A stretch of 64,000 nt of DNA, from contig JAANBB010000156.1 of assembly GCA_014621425.1 (NCBI GenBank), positions 1-64,000 of the forward strand. Direction: 5' to 3'. The notes under the pieces were generated by a model that saw only the letters and a program-made list of their open reading frames with translations, was not told the origin of the DNA and did no database searches. The position numbers and the translations under genes are program-made. Source of the stretch: Cylindrodendrum hubeiense. Lineage: Eukaryota > Ascomycota > Sordariomycetes > Hypocreales > Nectriaceae. Each line of letters begins with the position of its first letter. Positions within the stretch are counted from its first letter, which is position 1. Shown here piece after piece: positions 1 to 11,468 of the stretch.

Positions 1-171
1 CTTGCTCGAACCGATGCCCTTATCCACGGATGGGAAGAGGCTTTGACACGCGCCAAGGAGTTCAAGAGGATTGGCGTCGATGCCGTCTTCGTCGAGGCAC
101 TCCCCGATAGAGAGGCGATGCGGAAGTGTGTGGAAGAAGTAGGCATTCCTACTTTTTACCTTACTAATTAA
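1..171 (+). pseudogene. 3' fragment of a PEP-mutase/isocitrate-lyase family gene
   Basis: An open frame enters from the left edge and stops with TAA at 169-171. It encodes about 56 residues, starting ARTDAL and including GVDAVFVEALPDRE. This is the pattern of the phosphoenolpyruvate mutase/2-methylisocitrate lyase superfamily, where the ARTDA strand and the later VEA strand line the Mg-dependent active site. In the family the protein continues well past this point, but here the frame ends at IPTFYLTN and AT-rich sequence begins at once. I infer a gene truncated by a repeat, not an intact C-terminus. The upstream part lies outside the window. Confidence 0.6.
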
Positions 172-3100
172 TAGTATTACCCATAACTATTCTATACTAG
201 ATCTTTATCCTATATATTTATATATTATATATCTAATCTATTAATATTAGTTTTAAATTATCTTTTTCTAATATATATATTATAAAGTGATATAACTTTC
301 TCTATATAATCTAATATATACTTTCTATTTTCTTATATATTTATTTTTCTTCTATTACTTTTATTTTCTCTATTATTTTATTCTTGTACTTTAGATATAA
401 CTAGTATAAAACTAGTATTTATATTATTTTAATTATATCTAAGTATTTGGGAGTGTATTTAGCTAGCTTAATTTATTTACTCTTACTATTAATACTTATA
501 ATAACTAGCTTGTTTAATAGTATATTATTATAATAATTCTATTTAAACTAATAATTAAGTATATTAATAAATATATCTAAGTATAGCTATTCTATCTTTT
601 TATTATCTAATCCTTTTTATTATACTAATCTTATTATAATCTTCTTAATAATATTTTTAAAGTTATCTAATATATTATCTTATTATACTATTAGTCTATA
701 TAATAGTTTTTTATCCTCCTTTTAACTCTCTATCTATTATTAAATATATATTAATACCCTCTAATATCCTTTATATTATATTTATAATTTATCTTTTAGT
801 TAATTATTAAATAGCTTGTCTAGCTTAATATGGATATTCTTCTATTTAATCTAATATAGTATAATTAACCTAACTATTCTCTATATAAATATAATTTGTG
901 TTCTATTAGTTACTTATTTAAATACCTTATATATAATCTATAATACTAGTTTATTATCTTTAATAGGGGTTATAAATAATAATAGTTCCTTTTTCACTTT
1001 AAATTACTATAGGTAATTATCCTATCTTATTCTCTCTATTTATATATTTAGCTTTTTCTTTTTATCTGTTATTTTGATTTTCTTTTCTTTTATAGTATTA
1101 AATCTGTTAATCTGTTCTTAGTGTATTCTTATTAACTATTTTATTATACTCTCTATTAACCTAAACACTTAGTATTATCTAACTAGTAATTTAATAATTC
1201 TCCTTATCTTAAATTACTAATTAGCTTTATAATTCTTGAAAAATTATTAATAATATATACTCTCTCTTTATAGAATTATATATAATTCCTTTAATTTCTC
1301 TTTAATATTATTACTTTTCTTCTAATTATTTTCCTATATATACTTATTATAATAATATTACTAGATATTATATTTAATTCTAATATAATAATTATAAATA
1401 TAGTATTATAGTGTGTTTATTTTTAAGGGTTTAATATATAGAATTAGATTAATTATTAATAATAAAAATAGAAAATTATCTAATCTAGTCTAATTATAAA
1501 TAATTCCCGGGATAATATTTATTATTATAATAATTATATTAACTTTCTCTTCTAGGATCACTTTATATTTTCTCTAAATATAACTTTAAATCTTATTAAT
1601 AATATATATAACCTTATAAACCTTATAAATAATAATAGGAAACTTTAGGATATAAATAAATTATTTTATAGTATAAATAAGATATATATATAGAAAATAA
1701 GATAATTTTAATTACTTGCAATTAAAAAAAAGGTTAAGTTTAATTGGTAATATTTAAAGTTATATTATTCTCTATTATAGGAAATAAAAAGCTAGAGTAT
1801 AATAGTATTCTTTTTCTCTTTATTAGTCTAGATATTAACTTAACTTAAATATCTAGGGAATAAGTAATATTAGATAAATACTAATATTGTTTTACTTTTT
1901 TTTTTTATAATTATTATCTTAAATTCTAATTCTAAGCTAATTATAATCCTATTAGTTAGAGTAATTTCTAATACTTATTAAATAATAAATCTAATATATA
2001 TACTTTTAATATCTATTATTAATACCTGAAATGTTTTATAGTTATATTATAAAGTCTAATACTTATAATTATATATTTTTTTCTTCTTTTTATTTTCTTA
2101 ATATTAATAGATCTTTTATATAAAGGTTTTTTAATAGAGGTATATTCCTGTCTTTATTAATGTGGTGGGGTATTTATATGGGATTTGAAGGATCTATTAA
2201 GAAGCCTCTATTAGAGAATAAGAGTAAGAGATATTATTATTAATATAACCTATACTAGTCTATTAATATAACCTCCTATTTCTAGTTAAATAGTTTATTT
2301 AATAATTAAGATAAATTAATATTAAATAATCACTTAAGTATATCTTTTAATATCTAATTAAACTATTTTATATATCTTATTAACTCCCGGTTAAAGCTAA
2401 TAATAAGTTATTATAGCTATTAGTTAGCTTTAATCTTCTCCTCTTATTATAGCTATTTCTTTATTATCTTAGGACTTAATAATTAACTAGCTATATAGAG
2501 TATCTTCCTATCCTTCCTCTATAAATAAATAGCTTACTTTATAAACTTAATCTATACTAACTTACTATTTACACTATCTAATACCTTAATATTTATTTAC
2601 TACTTCTCCTCTATCTTAGCTAGCTATTACTTACAAATAAGTACAGTCTTTATAAATTCTCAAATTACCCTTTATTCTTTACTTACTTTCTTATTCTTAT
2701 TATTATTCTTACTATTCTTATTATTCTTATTATACTTACTATCCTCATTATTCTCCTTATTATAATAGTCTTTATTACTATCCCTAATAGAGAGTTAACT
2801 AATAATAATATCTCTTATAATCTAATACTAAATATAGGGACCTTTAAAAAGTACCTAAAATATAATAACTTCCTATCTAAGCCTATCTCTAATTATTAGA
2901 CTAATATACTTATTATAATATATGATTATATTATTCTAGTTCTGGGTAAGAAATAGACAGTTTATATATATATACCTAAAATCCCTATATAATCTAAAAT
3001 ACTTAATTAGGTTATTATAGTTTTTAGGTAGAGAAATATTATTAGGATCTTAGAATAGCTAGACAGATTTTATAAATATTAGTATTATTTATAGTTCTTC

Positions 3101-3650
3101 CCTCCTAATCTTATACTAGTTCTAGAAGTATATCTTAACTACCTTAATATCTAGTCCTATTATAATATAATATTAAAGATAAACTAAGAGCTATAATAAA
3201 ATATATACTCTAATAGTCTCTTCTAATATAAATAATAATATCTCCTCTATTATTCTTTTCTCTATAATCTTATCTTTAAGATAAATAGACTAAGAGAAAG
3301 GGAGGGGGAGGGAAAAAAAGAAATAGTATAATTTAGAATATTAAAAGTTAAAAACCTTATATTTTAACAGAGAGTATTCAAAATTAGAATAAAAACACTA
3401 TAAGAAAGAGAGATAAGAAATTAAAGAAGATAATAGAAAAAAGGAAAATAAAAAACTAAGAAAAGAGAAAGAGAAGGAAAGAGAAAGGAGAGGAGAGATT
3501 ATCAAGCTAATACTTTTAACTTTAAAACCTAAGCTTATCTACATAAAAGAAAAGAAATAATAAATTATCATCAGATAATAAACCATAGAGCTAATAGGGA
3601 CTCGGATACCCCACTTAGGTTTAATATTTAGACTAACCACCAATCTTATC
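172..3650. repeat. AT-rich, RIP-like degenerate repeat block
   Basis: About 3.5 kb of sequence that is overwhelmingly A and T, full of TAT/TTA/AATA words, with stops in every frame and no open frame of note. The edges are sharp: normal coding sequence at 1-171 and ordinary sequence again after about 3650. This is what old transposons look like after RIP in ascomycetes. I could not recognise the parent element. A mitochondrial insertion is less likely because no mitochondrial coding motif is visible. Confidence 0.75.
3285..3510 (+). other. Purine-rich tract at the edge of the AT-rich block
   Basis: The plus strand is almost only A and G here, with runs such as GGGAGGGGGAGGG near 3300 and repeated AAAG/GAGA words up to about 3500. 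The rest of the AT-rich block is T-rich and A-rich in mixture, so the asymmetry stands out. It is non-coding. Polypurine tracts occur inside LTR elements and also as simple sequence; I cannot tell which this is. Confidence 0.5.
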
Positions 3651-4021
3651 TTGCATGAAGTTCATTTTACGTGAATCTCACCCCTACTATCCCACACACC
3701 CTCTAATTTCACTTATAACTTAACCCTTAATAACCCCAGATCCGCCCATTCACACTAAACAGGATGCGGACTGGTGGACATTATAAGGCCTGCCACCTCT
3801 AAGTATACACTAGGCAAATATTTTATCAGTGAACTTCTTGAAATTATCTCCTTGCACCTTAGCTCACAGTGATAATACTAGCTAATAGAGAGCGTAAAAA
3901 CGTCAATATGCTTCAGATCAATACATTAACCGAATAGCAAATCTCTAAAGATGATTCATTGCACCTTGCAGCTATACTAGACTAAGATTTCCCTAATAGC
4001 TTTCTTATCATTATCGTATAC
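3651..4021. other. Intergenic, 3' side of the kinase gene
   Basis: Transition from AT-rich to ordinary composition. No open frame or RNA gene seen. Confidence 0.5.
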
Positions 4022-5634
4022 TCACTCATTAAGTGGCGGTAACGCGCTGAGCCAAGGTTCTCGTAAAAGATCCTCGGCAGAGAGGCGCTCAGATGGATTG
4101 ATCTTCATCAATGCGTGCAAAAACTTGATGAATTCTTCCCTTATTTCCTCATCAAGTCCGGGGAGGAAAGCTTCTGAAGATAAACCGGGCCGGTTTAAGG
4201 GCGATGCTGCTTTTACCCTCCCGTCGTCGTCAAATATGTCTTGTACAATTTCCTTATTTCCCTTTGCCAAGAGCTCCTTGGGAAACGGCCCAAAGAGATC
4301 CACAATCTCGGCTACATGTTGTTTCAGCTCGTAGTTACTGTCCGGAGGAGCCTGGCCACTGAACATCCGAACCGCCCGAAATATCTCGAGGATGACGGCG
4401 CCGAGATTCCACCAGTCTGTCGTTTCGTTCCATGGAGCTTCAATCAAGACCTCAGGTGATCGAAGGGCGACGGGTTGGATCTTTTCGGTAAGATGTTTGT
4501 CAGTCCAACTCGACACACCCCAGTCACCCAGTGCAATATCAAACTCGGCGACTCGTGTTGAGTCGGCTTCGTCGAAATAGTATCGCCGGAGAGGCGTAGA
4601 TGGAATCACAGAATAGTCCTTCTCGGCTCGGTCCTGTTCAGGGATGGGCACGTTGGCCAAGTACCCAGATTCAATCAGGTCATAGTTTCTGAATTTGACA
4701 AATATGTTGTCGGGTTTAATGTCTGAAGAGAACGTGAGCATAATTTGAGTGCCATCGGGTTAAAATTGAGAAGAAAATGATTACATACCTGTATGGATTA
4801 CTTTGAAATCATGGGCGTAGTCCAGTGCCAGCAAGAGCTGGATTGTAAATCTGCGCACGACAGCGTTTGGAAGCCGGCTCTCTATAAACCAAGCCCCAAA
4901 GCTGCGCAGAGTTTCTCCCATAATCTCAAAAACAAGACATACATGGGTTCCATTTGGGCCTTGGTACTCGAAGTCGTCCACAAGATGACAAATGTAGGAA
5001 TACCCAAGCTGGTTCCTGTCTCCTTCACGGAGATGTGTCAGAATTTCCCTCTCAAAGAGAGAACTCTTGTGGTCGTAAGAATCCGCGCTGAGTACTTTGA
5101 GAGCACGGTATTCCTCTGGGCTGGAAGGTCTGTTTTACCCACTGTCAGCTGCTGCCCTCTTTTCCACCAGAACAAGGCTCGGACTAACTCTGCAGCCAGA
5201 TCCTTGACCAGCCAAACGGTGGAGTAGACGCCATAACCGATCTTGTTCAATACTCGATATCGTTCCTTGAATGTATCGCCAATGAAGACAGGGTGAAATC
5301 CACCTGGCTTGTAGACATGCGTGCCTTCTTCAATGTCGTTGGTCTCTGGTGCTGCTGTCTCAGCTCTGGACGTGGTGTTGACTTCGGGAGCATCGTTATC
5401 TTGGGCATTGGGTAATGATTCCCAGGTCGAATCTTTCACGCCATCCATGTCATAAAACTTTAATGACTTCTTGGTATGTGAAGTTCTCAGAAGGTTAGGA
5501 TGGAATAAATTGCGCAAAGCCGACCCCTCGCGATGTGCGTTTTTGATGGTTGGTTGTGCGACAGCTGGGTCGAGCCTGGTTGGTAGCCTGTTTATGTCTG
5601 AGTGCCTTAGGCAGAATTGGCGGTCGGATTTCAT
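4022..5634 (-). CDS. SRPK-like serine/threonine protein kinase
   Basis: A eukaryotic protein kinase of the SR-protein kinase type. The nucleotide-binding loop reads NKIGYGVYSTVWLVKD, followed by ALKVLSAD with the ATP-binding lysine. The catalytic loop VIHTDIKPDNIFV spans the clean GT-AG intron at 4723-4788. The Mg-binding motif is DWG, followed by RSPEVLIEAPWNETTDWWNLG, as in SRPKs. The last exon is 4022-4722 and the middle exon starts at 4789. The first intron (about 5114-5190) is uncertain: its good GTTAGT donor leaves the frame one base out with the next exon, so either a weaker donor is used or a base has been lost. The start at 5634 gives a long N-terminus; Met at 5448 is an alternative. 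Such kinases form expanded, unstable families in filamentous fungi. The substrate cannot be told. Confidence 0.75.
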
Positions 5635-6170
5635 CAGGTAATTAGTAAGTTAGTCTTGTTGGTCCGGACCCACTCCAACAGTCTGAGACACCAGCTGACT
5701 GATTGCCCTGCAGCATTTCCTAAACAGCCCTTTCAACCAACAAACATTTCTCGGGGCCACGTCAGCCTGGTGCATTTTCTCTACAACGAGGTTGCGGAAC
5801 TCGCATCGTTGTGAAACAGTCTTTGACCTGTACTGTTCTAGTGGACTGGCTTACCGCTAATCGCACGACATATCTATTTGGCAGGCAAGCAATCAAACTA
5901 GAAAACTGTAAAGGTCTTTTATTTTATTTCCAAAGCTGGGGGAATTAATCCTGAAACATAAACATGCTTGCGTACACCTTTCTCTTCAAGGTTTCATCCT
6001 ACGCGAAGCCTGATTGTCTAACCAACATGTCATTGTGCGAGACATGTATGGTTCAGATGAGGCATCGAATCATGTCATAGGATGTTATCAAGTAGCAGGT
6101 AGACATAAGATGCATGGACATCAATTTGTAATCATTTGTAATATGCTATGGCCCCAAAACATGAACCCAG
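5635..6170. other. Intergenic, upstream of the kinase and of the 102-bp repeats
   Basis: Ordinary composition. No supported gene or RNA seen. Confidence 0.4.
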
Positions 6171-6374
6171 CAGCATGACTGGCTGACAGTGACTGAGGGT
6201 TAAGGCATGTTGGCTGCACTCTTGAGAAGAGGCGACCAAATTACCAACCGCGTCTCATGACTTCCTGGAGTGCAGCATGACTGGCTGGCAATGACTGGGG
6301 ATTAAGGCATGTTGGCTGCACTCTTGAGAAGAGGCGACCAAATTACCAACCGCGTCTCATGACTTCCTGGAGCA
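6171..6374. repeat. Tandem duplication, two copies of about 102 bp
   Basis: The block starting CAGCATGACTGGCTG at 6171 is repeated from 6273. Both copies share long identical stretches, including TTGGCTGCACTCTTGAGAAG and ACCAACCGCGTCTCATGAC. They differ at a few places, mostly A/G exchanges near the left end of each unit. The second copy ends about 160 bp before the ATG of the small gene at 6536, so the duplication lies in its likely promoter. The differences could be mild RIP or ordinary drift. Confidence 0.9.
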
Positions 6375-6399
6375 CAGCTCTGAAATTAGATTATTGAGG

Positions 6400-6412
6400 T
6401 ATATAAATTGCC
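6400..6412 (+). promoter_or_regulatory. Candidate TATA box
   Basis: GGTATATAAATTG lies about 130 bp upstream of the ATG at 6536 and just behind the 102-bp tandem duplication. The position suits a core promoter for the small two-exon gene. It rests on the match alone. Confidence 0.35.
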
Positions 6413-6535
6413 TCTATCCTCTGCCACAACGTGTGTTAGAATCAACAGACCCAGTGGCGCCCACTTACAAACGTCGAAAACCATTATTCTCATCATTTTT
6501 CCCACACCTGATTTACTTCATTCAGGACCGTGAAA

Positions 6536-6869
6536 ATGGTCATCCAAGATGTAAACAAGATCACATTTACTGATCCGTCCAAGCGAACCAATTCCGCCGA
6601 GCTTGCTATCATGGGCTACACAGCAAAGGATAGCAGGGATCTGGCATCAGCTACGGTTAGATGCACGCCCGCACGCGAGTAAGTGACATTTTTCCTTTGG
6701 TTTCTCAATTTCATCAACGAAATACTTACCCTGAAGTATTGGGGCTAGGACATGGCACAGGGGTGGAAACGACCCAAATGCGCCAGAGCACTTAACTGTC
6801 CCCTTCCAAGATTCGCAGGGAAACCACGTCACTACGAAGCATATTGACCGGAATGCAAACGCTTGCTAA
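6536..6869 (+). CDS. Small two-exon protein of unknown function (91 aa)
   Basis: Unrecognised. Exon 1 (6536-6678) starts with ATG in the context AAAATGG and ends at a perfect GTAAGT donor. Exon 2 (6737-6869) follows a CTGAAG acceptor and ends at TAA. An alternative acceptor 12 bases later also keeps the frame. The product is hydrophilic, with no signal peptide and no membrane segment; it begins MVIQDVNKITFTDPSK and contains the stretch NHVTTKHIDRNAN. Evidence that it is real: the strong donor, the frame kept across the intron, the TATA-like box and the compact layout. I know no family for it. Confidence 0.55.
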
Positions 6870-7665
6870 ATTCGTTCTGTGATACGGTTCGCTAGGTCTC
6901 GGGGGTTAGGAGTGAGACATTCTGTGACGAAAGGCTCATTTATAGATACAATGGTTCCAATTGGCGTTTGAACATCTAAGCCACTCTACATAGTCCTCGC
7001 TCAGCTAGTGAATGGGAAATTTGAGAAAAAGCATGGTTATTGTCGGAGTGACACTCTTTTCTAGTGGACCTTGATGAATCATACTGCTTCTCACCTTCGC
7101 AAAGATGAAACCCCAAGAGCTCATGATTCAGTATATCTTGGCACTTGGTTAGCTGGATTAGTGGTCATAAAGAGGGACTCATTGTATCAGGCGACTCTTG
7201 TATTGTGTCCATCATTATATTGTCATTTGTGGGGGCCGTTTCAGCGGCACACGTGCCTAGCGAGTGGGGTAGAGGGAAGTGCTGAAGACAGACAGTAAAC
7301 TCGACTGGAGAAGTCTGGTAATTCTGGGTCGGTAGATTAGCGCTTTAGATTATAAAGAGGTTCGTTATCCTTCATATCTTGGCGGTGCAATGACAGGATT
7401 GAGCGAAGTAGAAAAAGACTTGTGTTTCCTTTATACCGGCACACTAGCCAGACAAAACTGAAGGATAGTTAGTGATGCATAGGTGATATATCGCTGCTTA
7501 TCGAAATAGTGTTTCTGACTTCAAATAATATGTGTTGTAGAAGTGCTGTATCTCCCTTTTCGCTACGTAGGTGACAGGTACCTGGGGTTTGCCAGGTCGC
7601 AGGTTAAAAGATAGTCCGCGTAATGAATTAGAAGATAGGCTTGGTCTAGTATTCCACTCCAGTAT
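6870..7665. other. Intergenic
   Basis: Short frames only, with no recognisable coding content. No RNA gene seen. Confidence 0.4.
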
Positions 7666-7857
7666 CTACATGTGAATTGAGTACGGTTCCTCACTTCGGG
7701 GCAAGAAGAAAGCTATCTGTAAGGTGTAGGTGAGATTCTTGACCAGACCAACAGTGGAGTAGACGGCATAAACAATCTTGTTCAATGTTCGATATTGTGT
7801 TAGGGATAGCAGGTCTACCGGGGTAGAATGCCCATTTTGGGCATTCTTGGCTGGCAT
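7666..7857 (-). pseudogene. Relic of an SRPK-like kinase glycine loop
   Basis: The translated stretch YRTLNKIVYAVYSTVGLVK lines up with YRVLNKIGYGVYSTVWLVK of the kinase encoded at 4022-5634. The nucleotide-binding glycines are replaced (GYG to VYA) and the conserved tryptophan is glycine. No other kinase motif follows at this site. It is therefore a decayed fragment of a second copy, about 2 kb upstream of the intact-looking gene and on the same strand. The exact limits of the relic are unclear. Confidence 0.6.
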
Positions 7858-8282
7858 GTGTGGCAGTCATGATGTAAGTCCATTTCTTGAGGTCGGGATA
7901 TCCTTTCTAGGTCATTCCGGCAGGTATTGAGACCATTGGATAAGGTCAATTAGTCAGTCACTGTGAGCTGCAGGGTAGGATTGAGGGATCGCGGTCAGAT
8001 TCATCCGGGTTCTCAACCTTCAAGCATCGTCATGGTCAACCGTCATGATCATCTAGCACACGATTTTCTAGCACATCGAATTTACGCTCTTTTTGGCCCA
8101 TTCTTGCGGTATTGTATTGAGGACCGTTTGATCAGATGATGCCAATTGATGGTATCGGTCAGGCTGGTCTATTTTGTTCACTTTGCGAGTCTTTTATCTA
8201 CGCCTTTACCGATATTGCGGACGCATTGCCTTTGTGCCGTTATCACCACAGTCATATCACCTGTTTTTGGGTGGGTTGGTTG
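7858..8282. other. Intergenic, where the missing SNG1-like 3' end would lie
   Basis: Read on the minus strand this stretch shows no membrane-segment coding that could complete the gene at 8283-9299. No other feature seen. Confidence 0.45.
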
Positions 8283-9299
8283 TTAGGTCTCTGACCATCT
8301 CTGCACCTTTCCCCCACACACTATGAAGAGCCAAAAGGTCAGCCAATTAAGAGCCCACTGGCTACTAGTGATGTCCCAGTCCTCTCGGAAAGCCCAAATA
8401 TATCCTGTAACAACGATAGCAAAAAGCATCGAGAAGATCTTTCCGGCAGTAAAGCGCATGAGCCAAACATTCCGGACACGCATGCCCTTGTGGATGCCGA
8501 ACTTGTCAAATAGGCCATTTATGGCAAGGACGTAGAAGAACTGACCTAGAATGGCCATGATAATGTTGATTGTGTTATAGAGGTTTCGCGAACCCTGGTT
8601 AGTTGGCTGGATGATCTCGGTGGTGCCCTGGATGGGGTTGAGATAAGCCTGGACAGCGGCTGCGTTAATTGTGTTGATGCTCCTCAGCGCGGCTTGGCCA
8701 CTCTTGGTCTGATAGTAGCCTGCTCTTGATGCTCCAAGGAGTGTCTGTAGGTTGGAGGTGAGATAACCAGATGCCACAGTTGGATATCTAGCCGCATTGT
8801 ATATATATGTGATGCTGTCGCTGGGGTTGAAGTCCTCAGCCGCCGCGCCGCCGTCATACGCAGCAGCAAGACGAGCTGAAGCGCCCTTATGGATGTAGAT
8901 GGCTCCCCAGTAATCAGCCTTGCAAACACCATGTTTGACATCAGATACGTTAGGGTAATCGTCGGTCGACTGGAGTTCGAGTGATGGAAACTGCTTGCTT
9001 TGAAGCCCCTTGTAGGCATTGGCGATGGCTTCTCCAACAGGGCCACCGTTGTAGTCAACGATGAGGATATTGAGGGTGGAAACCCTGTCATTTACCTTGA
9101 ATGTAGCACCGAAAAGGTATGAGAGGTCGGCAAGGAAAATAATAAGAATTCCAAGCATTACGCCAACGAGGGCTTTGCTGGCGATTGCCCTACGGTCGCG
9201 CCATTGCGGTGAGTTGATGCCATGTCGGGCTTCGGGGATTTCAGGCTCGTCGTGCAAGGTTGGCTCCCGGGATTGGTCGCGGGATAATTGTTGTGCCAT
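8283..9299 (-). CDS. SNG1/DUF3533-family membrane protein, C-terminally truncated
   Basis: 338 residues from an ATG in a good context at 9299. A cytosolic N-terminus is followed by a membrane segment at about 43-66 (GVMLGILIIFLADLSYLFG), a long outer loop with the family motifs LNILIVDYNGGPVG and YWGAIYIHKGAS, then membrane segments at about 245-265 (IIMAILGQFFYVLAIN), 280-305 and 315-330. This matches the nitrosoguanidine-resistance protein SNG1 family, thought to act in membrane or lipid homeostasis and drug tolerance. Family members normally continue with further membrane segments; here the frame ends soon after WLFIVCGG. A donor-like GTGCAG occurs there, but I see no following exon, so I judge the gene truncated and possibly non-functional. 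Confidence 0.65.
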   Translation of the reverse strand: MAQQLSRDQSREPTLHDEPEIPEARHGINSPQWRDRRAIASKALVGVMLGILIIFLADLSYLFGATFKVNDRVSTLNILIVDYNGGPVGEAIANAYKGLQSKQFPSLELQSTDDYPNVSDVKHGVCKADYWGAIYIHKGASARLAAAYDGGAAAEDFNPSDSITYIYNAARYPTVASGYLTSNLQTLLGASRAGYYQTKSGQAALRSINTINAAAVQAYLNPIQGTTEIIQPTNQGSRNLYNTINIIMAILGQFFYVLAINGLFDKFGIHKGMRVRNVWLMRFTAGKIFSMLFAIVVTGYIWAFREDWDITSSQWALNWLTFWLFIVCGGKVQRWSET

Positions 9300-10704
9300 G
9301 GCTGGTTCGTTGCCAGAGATGATTGAGACAGTGGTTCTCGAAGCTAGACTCTCGATATGTTATACCTATATCAGAGAAAAAGCCATCGAATGATGGGATT
9401 AAGTATAATAAGTAGAGAAAAGGGAATGCGGGTGAAAGTGGATTGTCTTATCTCGCTACTTCGTGCCCACAGGCCATATCCGAGTGCAAGATCTGGGCTA
9501 GCTCGTAAACGGACAGAATCTGGCCTGTCATTTTCTTACATGGACCGTAGCTAGTATCGGCGTTCGGTCTCTACAATCACCGAGTTGCGAGTAAGTCGCG
9601 AGAATATGTGGGACCGGCCTTTTCGGGCCCCACGGGCTGATCCTTGAACCAATTGACTTGGCGATCTCAGGGGCATGATGGCTTGATTTATCAGCCCTGA
9701 GCGACCTGCCTTACGAATCTACAGGGCTCCTCGTCTTGTCCGATGTCCGAGCAGTGTCTGGTATTCAAGACTACTATGGCCACTCGTAAGTCCGGTACTA
9801 AATGCTGTCCAGGACTGAAGCCTTCGATCGGACCCTTGAAGTCTACATACCGTTCGGAAGCCCGAGAATGCCAGCTATTTATTGGCTTAACGTCTGAAAA
9901 ATATTTACCGGCAGCGTTTCACGTTGAAAAAGCAGGATTTTCAGCTGCCCCATCAGCTGACGCGTTAAGTGGATTGACATCAGGTGAGCTAATACCTACA
10001 AAGTGCGATCGCACTTACTATTAATCTCAAACGGGCCTCTCCAGTCGCAGCTACGAGGTTGCTTTTGGGCAGTCTGGATAGTTGGTTTGTAGGCTAGGAC
10101 TGGACTCACGCTGGCCATCGTGACCCGATAAAACAGCTGCGAGTGGGAAGCTGCTCTTCCACCATCGTCAACGATATACTTGTGAAGATCAACACTAGTA
10201 CATACGCGCAATGTGGCAGGGGGTATCGGGAGCACTCCCATCAGACAGATGAAGCGATTGAAATTCTTTATTTATTCTTTCTTCAAATATACTGTAGTCT
10301 GTCCTAAATAGATAACGAGCCTCGACGATCCCACGTAGATCTGCTCGCTCTAGTAGGTCTAATAGATAAGGAAGATCGGGCAGCAGTGCGGAATTTTGAG
10401 TCCATCTAGCCTCTAGACACGAGGAATCTAGACTTATCTGTCTGAAATACATCACTACGTTAACTATATTACTAAACGTTGATAATCCCCTCGTCTACGC
10501 GGCCACTTAACTCAACACCCAGGAGAGCTGTCCTCTACCGTTGCTTCAGTTCTATCACTTGCTTCTCATACGTACCTATTAAACGCCGTAATCCCTCATT
10601 CTAGAGTCCCAGAATGTAGTTTCCTAGTTTCAAGATGTACCTTGAGTTGATGACCGAGCGCGTGTTGGATCTACTATCACACTTACTGAGAAGTGGTGAT
10701 GTCG
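9300..10704. other. Intergenic, no supported gene
   Basis: About 1.4 kb. An 86-residue minus-strand frame at 10195-10455 has no motif I recognise and no clear start context, so it is not called. No RNA gene or repeat seen. Confidence 0.4.
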
Positions 10705-11468
10705 CTAGACAGGAGCCCCGGCAACAAGCTGATGATGCATAGCTGGCACTTGAGCAGATAGTTTCTTCTGTCGCCTTCCACGAATGAAGAAGTACGAAGA
10801 AACTGAGACGATAGCGATCGCAGCTGCGGCTCCAACAATGATGCCGACTACCCCGGCTGCGGGGAAACCGTTGATGTCAGAAGTGTATGTGCTCTCAGCT
10901 GACGTCTCGCTCACCGTTGAACCAGTTTGCGTTGCAAAGTCGCTGGTCCCGGGCGTCAGTGGATGTGTTTCGAGTGCATTAAGATCAGACTCAGCCCATC
11001 TGATTTGGAACATGGGGGCGCTGATGGTACTGCTTCCTGACACCGAGGTAGCAAGGAGGGGAGAGTCATCGCAAGAGTACCCACTGCGATAAGGCTGATT
11101 AGCGTTGCATTTCATTCGAAATGGGAAGGACCATTCGCCTACCTAGGCACACACATGACTGCTGTCTCAGTCTCTTTCACCGGACCGCCATAATTCGTAT
11201 TTGTGTGTTCGCATCCGGAGGTGTAACCGCTGAAGCAGATACCAGGCGAGTAAACTCCGTGCGAGTACCAGACGTTCTTGTAATCGGGTGGATTGCACGA
11301 CGAGGCCAAAGTCGCCCCGCCATTTATTAATTGCACAGGCGAGGGGCAGTCATCTGGAATCGCCCATGCTGTCGTCAAGGGTGCGATGTCATGTCCTCCC
11401 TTGGATACGTGGATGGTGGTGTATGTTTGCTCGTTGACCATATTTGCGACAAATAGGAAATAGATCAA
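10705..11468 (-). CDS. Single-pass surface protein with a cysteine-containing outer region
   Basis: Two exons join across an intron at 11084-11142 (donor GTAGGC, acceptor CGCAG), restoring MCVP-SGYSCDD in frame. The N-terminal part has spaced cysteines (DDCPSPV, SSCNPPDY, GICFSGYTSGCE). A Ser/Thr-rich stalk follows, then one membrane segment in the C-terminal part (GVVGIIVGAAAAIAIVSVSSYFF) and a basic stop-transfer RGRRQKK. This layout is common among uncharacterised fungal cell-surface proteins and Wsc/Mid2-like sensors, though no WSC domain is present. The true start is uncertain: no signal peptide is visible from Met at 11468, so an upstream exon may be missing. Confidence 0.55.

Noticed and set aside
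172..3650. Mitochondrial DNA insertion as the source of the AT-rich block
   Set aside because: No mitochondrial gene motif is readable, and the even AT mutation with stops everywhere fits RIP better.
10195..10455. 86-residue minus-strand frame
   Set aside because: No family, promoter or intron support; ordinary chance length for this composition.
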